Of a DNA stretch of 6,299 bases, positions 1 through 4,423 are shown in pieces; within the stretch, counting starts at the first letter, position 1; the number at the start of each line of letters is the position of its first letter. The translations under genes and the position numbers were made by a program. This DNA comes from Chromatiales bacterium (GTDB lineage Bacteria; Pseudomonadota; Gammaproteobacteria; SZUA-140). The notes below the pieces were generated by a model that saw only the letters and a list, made by a program, of their open reading frames with translations, made no database searches and was not told the origin of the DNA. The stretch is from assembly GCA_031285245.1 (NCBI GenBank), contig JAITWN010000051.1, positions 1-6,299 of the forward strand, read 5' to 3'.

Positions 1-15
1 TAAGGCGGTATCGGG

Positions 16-21
16 TATCTT
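16..21 (+). promoter_or_regulatory. Possible -10 element for the tRNA-Val gene (tentative)
   Basis: The hexamer TATCTT matches four of six bases of the sigma70 -10 consensus. It is followed by a very GC-rich stretch (GCCCCCGC, 22-29), which resembles the GC-rich discriminator of stringently controlled stable-RNA promoters. Transcription would start near 28-29, only a few bases before the mature tRNA 5' end at 33. A matching -35 would fall before the window, so this cannot be confirmed. The tRNA may instead be read from further upstream. Nothing else is recognisable in bases 1-32. Confidence 0.25.
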
Positions 22-32
22 GCCCCCGCTAC

Positions 33-109
33 AGGCGCGTAGCTCAGTTGGTTAGAGCACCACCTTGACATGGTGGGGGTCGTTGGTTCGAGTCCAATCG
101 CGCCTACCA
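33..109 (+). tRNA. tRNA-Val, anticodon GAC
   Basis: A complete 77-nt tRNA including the encoded 3' CCA. The acceptor stem pairs 33-39 (AGGCGCG) perfectly with 99-105 (CGCGCCT), the discriminator base is A106 and CCA is 107-109. The D stem is GCTC/GAGC (42-45 with 55-58), and T40-A41 sit at tRNA positions 8-9. The anticodon stem is CCACC/GGTGG (60-64 with 72-76) around the loop TTGACAT, so the anticodon at 67-69 is GAC and reads valine GUC/GUU codons. The T stem is GTTGG/CCAAT (82-86 with 94-98, one G-T wobble) with a canonical TTCGAGT loop. All stems are intact, so the gene looks functional. It has its own terminator downstream. Confidence 0.97.
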
Positions 110-118
110 ATCACTAAC

Positions 119-144
119 AAGCACTGTAATAACAGTGCTTTTTT
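119..144 (+). terminator. Intrinsic terminator between tRNA-Val and thrS
   Basis: A perfect 8-bp stem, AAGCACTG (119-126) with CAGTGCTT (133-140), closes the six-base loop TAATAA. It is followed by a run of T through 144, six counting the two at the end of the stem. The stem is only moderately GC-rich. It starts 9 nt after the tRNA CCA and ends 22 nt before the thrS start codon. It clearly suits 3'-end formation of the tRNA transcript. Because no clear thrS promoter is seen after it, incomplete termination could also supply thrS mRNA. Confidence 0.85.
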
Positions 145-166
145 GTTCCAGCGATTCAGTCCTGAT

Positions 167-2092
167 ATGCCTACGATCACCCTACCGGATAAGAGCGAAC
201 GCCGCTTCGACGCACCGGTCACGGTTGCCGAAGTCGCACTCGCCATCGGCCCAGGCCTTGCCAAAGCAGCACTGGCTGGGGTTGTCGATGGCAAACTGGT
301 TGACACTTCCTATCCAATTACCGAAGACGCCACGCTGCGTTTGATCACTGATCGTGACGAGGAGGGCGTGGACATCATTCGCCATTCCTGCGCGCATCTG
401 CTTGCTCAAGCCGTCAAACGTTTATTCCCGGATGCGCAGGTGACGATCGGTCCGGTGATCGAAAACGGCTTCTATTACGACTTCGCCTACAGCCGCGCTT
501 TCACGCCCGAAGATCTGCTCGCCATCGAAGCGAAGATGGCAGAGATCGCAGCGCAGGATCTGCCTGTTATGCGCCGCGTCATGCCAAGAGATGAGGCGAT
601 CACGTTCTTCGGTAACATGGGCGAAAAGTACAAAGCCGAAATCATCACTGACATTCCTGCGGGTGAAACACTCTCACTCTACGAGCAAGGCGAATTCATC
701 GATCTCTGCCGTGGGCCGCACGTGCCAAGCACGGGCCGGTTGCGCGCGTTCAAACTCACCAAGCTTGCTGGCGCTTATTGGCGTGGCGATTCACGCAAAG
801 AGATGTTGCAGCGCATTTATGGCACGGCCTTCGCGCGCGAGAAAGATCTCAAAGAATATCTGCACCGGTTAGAAGAAGCGGAGAAACGCGATCATCGCCG
901 TATCGGTCGCCAGCTCGATCTCTTCCATACACAGGAAGAAGCGCCCGGCATGGTGTTCTGGCATCCGCGCGGGTGGACGGTCTATCGCATCATTGAGAAT
1001 TACATTCGCGATCTGCTGCGCGGAAATGATTACCAGGAAATCCGCACGCCGCAAGTGCTCGATCGCACGCTGTGGGAGAAATCTGGTCACTGGGATAAAT
1101 TCGCCGCTGGCATGTTCACCACCAGCGTCGAGAACCGCGATTATGCGGTGAAGCCGATGAACTGCCCGGGGCACGTGCAGGTTTTCAATCAGGGCCTCAA
1201 GAGCTATCGCGATCTGCCGCTGCGCCTCGCAGAGTTTGGCTCCTGCCATCGCAATGAGCCCTCCGGCACGCTGCATGGTTTGATGCGTTTGCGCGGCTTC
1301 GTGCAGGACGATGCGCATATTTTCTGTACTGAAGATCAAATCCAAAGCGAAGTGGCTGCGTTCATCGAGCTGCTGTTCGGGGTTTATGCCGATTTCGGTT
1401 TCAACGACGTTCAGGTCAAGCTGTCTACGCGTCCGGCGAACCGGGTGGGTGATGACGCGGTCTGGGATAAAGCCGAGCACGCGCTTGAGCAGGCGCTCAA
1501 CGCCCGTGGTCTGCCCTGGCAGTTGCAACCAGGTGAGGGGGCGTTCTACGGTCCAAAAATTGAGTTCTCGCTGAAGGACAGCATCGGCCGGGTGTGGCAG
1601 TGCGGCACGATCCAGGTTGATTTCTCCATGCCTGGGCGTCTTGGCGCCACTTACATCGCCGAAGACAGCAGCAAACAGGTGCCGGTGATGCTGCATCGCG
1701 CCATCCTCGGATCGCTCGAGCGCTTCATCGCCATCCTGATCGAAGAGCATGCCGGTTCGCTGCCAGCGTGGCTCGCGCCGGTGCAGGCGGTGGTGATGAA
1801 TATCACTGATCGCCAATCCGAATATGTCGGACGCGTCGCCGAGCGCTTGGCTGAGGCCGGGTTGCGCATCGATACGGACTTGAGAAATGAAAAAATAGGC
1901 TTTAAAATCCGCGAGCATACGCTGCAACGAGTGCCGTATTTGCTGGTCGTTGGCGACCGGGAAATGGGTGAAGATTCCGTGGCCGTGCGCGCGCGTGATG
2001 GCAGTGATCTCGGAAGTATGTCGATAGACGCTTTCGCTGATCGCTTAGCCGCTGAATCCGCGCGCCGCGGCCACATCGTTTTGGAGGATTAG
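167..2092 (+). CDS. thrS: Threonyl-tRNA synthetase (ThrRS)
   Basis: Cytoplasmic class II synthetase that charges tRNA-Thr with threonine using ATP; the homodimer is the rule in this family. It is 641 aa, against 642 in E. coli. Residues 1 to about 60 form the TGS domain. The editing domain carries the Zn-type set H73, H77, C181 and H185, which removes Ser from mischarged tRNA-Thr. The catalytic domain has the threonine-binding zinc ligands C333, H384 and H510, the motif 2 arginine R362, and motif 3 around R519 (LHRAILGSLERF). The anticodon-binding domain fills roughly 535-641. ATG 167 is chosen because MPTITLPD is the family N-terminus. The reading frame is open upstream through the tRNA to 65, but that extension is not homologous. 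No Shine-Dalgarno is visible in 145-166. The last codons contain the infC ribosome site. I see no E. coli-type tRNA-Thr-mimicking operator in the short leader. Confidence 0.98.
   Translation: MPTITLPDKSERRFDAPVTVAEVALAIGPGLAKAALAGVVDGKLVDTSYPITEDATLRLITDRDEEGVDIIRHSCAHLLAQAVKRLFPDAQVTIGPVIENGFYYDFAYSRAFTPEDLLAIEAKMAEIAAQDLPVMRRVMPRDEAITFFGNMGEKYKAEIITDIPAGETLSLYEQGEFIDLCRGPHVPSTGRLRAFKLTKLAGAYWRGDSRKEMLQRIYGTAFAREKDLKEYLHRLEEAEKRDHRRIGRQLDLFHTQEEAPGMVFWHPRGWTVYRIIENYIRDLLRGNDYQEIRTPQVLDRTLWEKSGHWDKFAAGMFTTSVENRDYAVKPMNCPGHVQVFNQGLKSYRDLPLRLAEFGSCHRNEPSGTLHGLMRLRGFVQDDAHIFCTEDQIQSEVAAFIELLFGVYADFGFNDVQVKLSTRPANRVGDDAVWDKAEHALEQALNARGLPWQLQPGEGAFYGPKIEFSLKDSIGRVWQCGTIQVDFSMPGRLGATYIAEDSSKQVPVMLHRAILGSLERFIAILIEEHAGSLPAWLAPVQAVVMNITDRQSEYVGRVAERLAEAGLRIDTDLRNEKIGFKIREHTLQRVPYLLVVGDREMGEDSVAVRARDGSDLGSMSIDAFADRLAAESARRGHIVLED
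1880..1908 (+). promoter_or_regulatory. Candidate sigma70 promoter inside thrS, reading into infC
   Basis: TTGAGA (1880-1885) and TAAAAT (1903-1908) each match five of six consensus bases and are separated by exactly 17 nt. Transcription would start near 1915, about 180 nt before infC. The element encodes the conserved ThrRS stretch LRNEKIGFKI using AGA, AAT, AAA and ATA codons, an AT-rich island in an otherwise GC-rich gene. That suggests selection on the DNA as well as the protein. E. coli is known to have infC promoters inside thrS, so this fits established operon behaviour. It would let IF3, L35, L20 and perhaps PheRS be made independently of ThrRS. Confidence 0.6.
2083..2087 (+). promoter_or_regulatory. 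Shine-Dalgarno GGAGG that fixes the infC start at AUA
   Basis: GGAGG lies within the last thrS codons (Leu-Glu-Asp-stop). It leaves 8 nt to the ATA at 2096, normal spacing, but 26 nt to the first conventional candidate, TTG at 2114. It therefore supports the AUA start. It also implies that ribosomes finishing thrS deliver directly to infC, that is, translational coupling. Confidence 0.7.
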
Positions 2093-2095
2093 AGG

Positions 2096-2638
2096 ATAGC
2101 CGCTGACAAAGAATTGCGCTTGAACGATGCCATTTCGGCGCCCCAGGTTCGTTTGATCGGACCGGAAGGAGAAGCCGTTGGTGTCGTTTCTATTGCTGAA
2201 GCGCAGAAAATAGCAGAGGCCGCCGAACTCGATCTGGTGGAAGTCGCGCCGCAGGCGTCACCACCGGTTTGCCGCGTGATGGATTACGGCAAGTTTATCT
2301 TCGAGGAAAGCAAGAAGCGTCACGCGGCGAAGAAAAAACAAAAACAGATTCAGGTCAAGGAAGTAAAATTCCGTCCTGGCACTGATGAGGGGGATTATCA
2401 GGTCAAGCTGCGTAACCTGATCCGCTTCCTCAGCAGTGGCGACAAAGCGAAAATCACGCTGCGTTTTCGTGGTCGCGAGATGGTGCACCAGCGGTTGGGG
2501 CTGCAGTTGTTGCAGCGTATAGAAAAAGACTTGGAAGAATATGGGGCAGTGGAACAATTCCCCAAGCTTGAAGGCCGGCAAATGGTGATGGTGCTCGCCC
2601 CTTCAAGCAGTAAAAAGAAACAGCAATCTGGCGTCTAA
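2096..2638 (+). CDS. infC: Translation initiation factor IF-3, AUA start codon
   Basis: IF3 binds the 30S subunit, keeps the subunits apart and rejects wrong initiator tRNA or start codons. From ATA 2096 the protein is 180 aa, the same length as E. coli IF3. The N-domain (about 1-80) includes RLIGPEGE and PPVCRVMDYGKF. A lysine-rich linker (KKRHAAKKKQKQ) follows, then the C-domain with the family signature FRPGTDEGDYQVKL near 92-105 and ITLRFRGREM. A conventional start at TTG 2114 would give 174 aa, but it would remove the residues AADKEL before the conserved RLND segment and lies too far from GGAGG. Abnormal AUU, AUA or AUC starts are a known hallmark of infC: IF3 discriminates against its own start, giving negative feedback. 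The stop is TAA. It lies three bases after the thrS TAG, in the same frame. The product is certain; the start is about 80% sure. Confidence 0.95.
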   Translation: MAADKELRLNDAISAPQVRLIGPEGEAVGVVSIAEAQKIAEAAELDLVEVAPQASPPVCRVMDYGKFIFEESKKRHAAKKKQKQIQVKEVKFRPGTDEGDYQVKLRNLIRFLSSGDKAKITLRFRGREMVHQRLGLQLLQRIEKDLEEYGAVEQFPKLEGRQMVMVLAPSSSKKKQQSGV

Positions 2639-2662
2639 GACCTTAAACGTCTAGCGCCAGAT
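2626..2662 (+). promoter_or_regulatory. Hairpin over the infC stop, candidate L20 operator for rpmI-rplT
   Basis: ATCTGGCG (2626-2633) pairs perfectly with CGCCAGAT (2655-2662). An irregular upper stem continues with 2634-2654, 2636-2653 and AGAC/GTCT (2638-2641 with 2649-2652), with single-base bulges at 2635 and 2637, and a seven-base loop. It covers the infC stop codon and ends 18 nt before the rpmI Shine-Dalgarno. No T run follows, so it is not an intrinsic terminator. In E. coli, L20 represses rpmI-rplT translation by binding irregular stems upstream of rpmI that mimic its 23S rRNA site. The position and bulged stem fit that role, but the assignment is inference. Confidence 0.5.
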
Positions 2663-2690
2663 CACAAAGAGCACAATCAAAGGAAAAGTC

Positions 2691-2888
2691 ATGCCAAAGC
2701 TTAAGACACATCGCGGCGCGGACAAGCGTTTCGCGAAAACTGCGTCTGGGAAGTTTAAACACCGGCGCGGATTCCGTAACCACATCCTGACCAAGAAGAG
2801 CACCAAACGCTTGCGTCATCTGCGTGAAGGAGGCATCGTCAATGCCTCTGACACCGAAGCAGTCCGCCGTATGTTGCCTTACAGCTGA
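2691..2888 (+). CDS. rpmI: 50S ribosomal protein L35
   Basis: A small, very basic protein of the large ribosomal subunit, 65 aa (family usually 64-66). It begins MPKLKTHRGADKRF, has a Lys/Arg-rich middle (KFKHRRGFRNH, KKSTKRLRHLR) and ends in VRRMLPYS, all typical of bacterial L35. The ATG has a good ribosome site, AGGA at 2681-2684, six bases before the start. It lies 52 nt after infC and 13 nt before rplT, the standard infC-rpmI-rplT cluster. In E. coli, L20 represses this gene and, through translational coupling, rplT. The hairpin just upstream is the candidate site for that here. The protein is complete with no unusual residues. Confidence 0.97.
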   Translation: MPKLKTHRGADKRFAKTASGKFKHRRGFRNHILTKKSTKRLRHLREGGIVNASDTEAVRRMLPYS

Positions 2889-2901
2889 GAGAGCCGCCGC
2901 T

Positions 2902-3264
2902 ATGCCACGTGTAAAAAGAGGTACTACCGCCCGCGCGAGCCACAAAAAAGTGCTCGATGCGGCCAAAGGTTATCGCGGACGTCGCAAAAACGTCTATCGC
3001 ATCGCGACGCAAGCGGTGACGAAAGCCGGTCAATATGCTTATCGTGACCGTCGCCAGAAGAAGCGCGAATTCCGCGCGCTGTGGATCGTGCGCATCAACG
3101 CGGCTGCCCGCGAATGCGGTCTGTCTTACAGCCGTTTGATGGATGGCCTGCGCAAGGCTGCGATCGAAATCGATCGCAAGATGCTGGCGGATCTTGCGGT
3201 ATTCGACAAAAGCGCGTTTGCCGCGCTGGCGGAGAAGGCCAAGACTGCCGCCGCAGCCGTCTGA
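2902..3264 (+). CDS. rplT: 50S ribosomal protein L20
   Basis: L20 binds 23S rRNA early in assembly of the large subunit and, in E. coli, is the translational repressor of the rpmI-rplT mRNA. It is 120 aa (E. coli 118). The long basic N-terminal extension, residues 1 to about 60, contains MPRVKRGTTARASHKKVL and AKGYRGRRKNVYRIATQAV. The globular C-terminal half includes WIVRINAAARECGLSYSRLM, the part that binds both rRNA and mRNA in the family. The tail is alanine-rich. ATG 2902 is chosen because MPRVKRG is the conserved N-terminus; the frame stays open back to 2824 inside rpmI, but that is a shadow. Only a weak GAGAGAG (2887-2893) precedes it, and the gene lies 13 nt after rpmI, so translation is probably coupled to L35. 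Confidence 0.97.
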   Translation: MPRVKRGTTARASHKKVLDAAKGYRGRRKNVYRIATQAVTKAGQYAYRDRRQKKREFRALWIVRINAAARECGLSYSRLMDGLRKAAIEIDRKMLADLAVFDKSAFAALAEKAKTAAAAV

Positions 3265-3277
3265 CATTCGTCATCTC

Positions 3278-3303
3278 CAGACCCGTACGCTAGTGCGGGT
3301 CTG
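3278..3303 (+). promoter_or_regulatory. Strong hairpin after rplT (first of three in the rplT-pheS gap)
   Basis: CAGACCCGTAC (3278-3288) pairs with GTGCGGGTCTG (3293-3303) over 11 bp, with one G-T wobble and the tetraloop GCTA. It starts 14 nt after the rplT stop. The following bases (CTCTGATTACTCC) lack a T run, so it should not terminate by itself. It may protect the 3' end of the ribosomal-protein mRNA or be the first arm of a pheST leader. Confidence 0.6.
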
Positions 3304-3313
3304 CTCTGATTAC

Positions 3314-3341
3314 TCCTTGCCGCTTTGATTAGCGCCAGGGA
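3314..3341 (+). promoter_or_regulatory. Second hairpin of the rplT-pheS gap, possible anti-terminator arm
   Basis: TCCTTG (3314-3319) pairs with CAGGGA (3336-3341) with one G-T wobble. After a C-C mismatch, CGCT pairs with AGCG (3321-3324 with 3331-3334) around the loop TTGATT. Its left arm, CCTTGCC (3315-3321), could instead pair with GGGAAGG (3352-3358), the left arm of the terminator hairpin, at six of seven positions. That makes a switch conceivable, but it is weaker than the terminator stem. Confidence 0.35.
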
Positions 3342-3349
3342 TCCGAAAC

Positions 3350-3374
3350 AAGGGAAGGCGCGCCTTTCCTTTTT
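3350..3374 (+). terminator. Intrinsic terminator or attenuator before pheS
   Basis: AAGGGAAGG (3350-3358) pairs with CCTTTCCTT (3363-3371) over nine base pairs, one of them G-T, with the loop CGCG. A five-T run (3370-3374) follows. It ends 20 nt before the pheS start. No convincing promoter lies between it and pheS, so pheST is most simply expressed by read-through from the operon, making this an attenuator or partial terminator. No pheM-like leader peptide with Phe codons was found in the gap: it contains no ATG, and the short GTG frame at 3293-3328 has no Phe codon. Confidence 0.7.
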
Positions 3375-3382
3375 CGTTTGTG

Positions 3383-3386
3383 AGGG
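3383..3386 (+). promoter_or_regulatory. Ribosome site AGGG deciding the pheS start
   Basis: AGGG within GAGGGA lies 8 nt before GTG 3395. An alternative in-frame GTG at 3380 has only the pyrimidine-rich terminator tail before it and no ribosome site. The site therefore supports 3395 as the start. Confidence 0.6.
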
Positions 3387-3394
3387 AAGCAAGC

Positions 3395-4423
3395 GTGAGT
3401 GGGGAAAGTCTGGAGTCTATCGTCAGCGCGGCTTTGGCGCGTGTCACCGCCGCTGATTCTCCTGCTGATCTCGACCGTGTGCGCGTAGAGTATCTCGGCA
3501 AGAGCGGTCTTGTTACCGTTTACCTCAAGAGCCTGAAAGACATCGCTCCGGAGGAGCGTCCGCTTGCTGGTCAACGTGTCAACCGCGCCAAGCAGGAATT
3601 GCAGGAAGCGATCGAATCCCGCGCCAGCACGCTTGATCAAGCAACTCTTCAAGCCCGCCTTTCCAGTGAAGCGATTGATGTCACCTTGCCAGGACGCGGG
3701 CAGGGCGGAGGTGGCCTACATCCGGTCGGACGCGTGCTCGATCGCATCGAGGAGCTGTTTCGGCAGGCGGGCTACGAAATTGCGCACGGACCGGAAGTCG
3801 AGGACGATTTCCATAATTTCGAAGCCCTCAATATTCCCGCCGATCACCCGGCGCGGGCGATGCATGACACGTTCTATTTCGATGCGCACACAGTGCTGCG
3901 CACGCATACCTCGCCCGTGCAGATTCGCGTCATGAGCGAGCGCGCTCCACCGCTGCGCGTGATCGCGCCGGGGCGAGTTTATCGCTGTGATTCCGACGTT
4001 ACCCATACGCCGATGTTTCATCAGGTGGAAGGTTTCCTCGTCGATGAAGACGTGAGCATGGCGGACCTTAAGGGAACGATCACCGATTTTCTGCGCGCGT
4101 TTTTCGAGCGTGACAGCGCGGTGCGTTTTCGTCCGTCCTATTTTCCGTTTACCGAGCCTTCGGCCGAAGTCGACATCCAGTGCGTGATCTGTGGCGGCAA
4201 AGGTTGCCGCGTGTGCAAGCAAACTGGCTGGCTGGAAGTGATGGGCTGCGGCATGATCCACCCCAAGGTATTCGCCAAGGTCGGCGTCGACAGCGAACGT
4301 TACACCGGGTTCGCGTTTGGTCTCGGCGTTGAGCGTATGGCGATGCTTTACTATGGGGTCAATGACTTACGCCTGTTTTTTGAAAACGATTCGAGATTTT
4401 TGCGGCAGTTCCTCTCAGCATGA
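3395..4423 (+). CDS. pheS: Phenylalanyl-tRNA synthetase alpha subunit
   Basis: Catalytic subunit of the cytoplasmic alpha2-beta2 PheRS, which charges tRNA-Phe. From GTG 3395 it has 342 aa (E. coli 327). Residues 1 to about 95 form the helical arm, and the class II catalytic domain follows from about 100 (GGLHPVGRVLDRIEELF). Motif 2 includes R194, R197 and FHQ at 208-210. Motif 3 is GFAFGLGVERM with R314, and A307 corresponds to the Phe-pocket alanine, Ala294 in E. coli. The extra length is mainly an insert with four cysteines, C263-x2-C266-x4-C271-x2-C274, just before GWLEVMGCGMIHP. Such an insert is, to my knowledge, present in other beta- and gammaproteobacterial PheS proteins and absent from E. 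coli; metal binding is inference. The stop codon overlaps the pheT start (ATGA). Confidence 0.97.
   Translation: MSGESLESIVSAALARVTAADSPADLDRVRVEYLGKSGLVTVYLKSLKDIAPEERPLAGQRVNRAKQELQEAIESRASTLDQATLQARLSSEAIDVTLPGRGQGGGGLHPVGRVLDRIEELFRQAGYEIAHGPEVEDDFHNFEALNIPADHPARAMHDTFYFDAHTVLRTHTSPVQIRVMSERAPPLRVIAPGRVYRCDSDVTHTPMFHQVEGFLVDEDVSMADLKGTITDFLRAFFERDSAVRFRPSYFPFTEPSAEVDIQCVICGGKGCRVCKQTGWLEVMGCGMIHPKVFAKVGVDSERYTGFAFGLGVERMAMLYYGVNDLRLFFENDSRFLRQFLSA

Noticed and set aside
65..70. Perfect TTGACA -35 hexamer that could serve thrS
   Set aside because: It is the tRNA-Val anticodon stem-loop sequence. No -10-like hexamer lies 16-18 nt downstream (TTCGAG, TCGAGT and CGAGTC occur there), so it is explained by the tRNA.
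65..166. N-terminal extension of thrS starting inside the tRNA gene
   Set aside because: The extra 34 residues would be encoded by the tRNA and its terminator and are not ThrRS-like. MPTITLPD at 167 is the family start.
869..1927. 352-codon open frame on the minus strand inside thrS
   Set aside because: It lies wholly opposite a conserved gene with intact catalytic motifs, and its translation resembles no family I know. GC-rich genes often leave such open antisense frames.
2824..2901. Longer rplT starting inside rpmI
   Set aside because: The extra 26 residues are an out-of-frame reading of the end of rpmI. L20 proteins begin MPRVKRG, which is at 2902.
3278..3303. First hairpin after rplT as an intrinsic terminator
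   Set aside because: The stem is strong, but no T run follows it. The hairpin at 3350-3371 has one.
3325..3353. TTGATT as a -35 for a pheS promoter
   Set aside because: The bases at the matching -10 position (ACAAGG) do not resemble TATAAT, and the hexamer is the loop of the second hairpin.
3380..3394. GTG at 3380 as the pheS start
   Set aside because: Only the terminator's pyrimidine tail precedes it. GTG 3395 has AGGG at 8-nt spacing. The five extra residues would not change the product call.
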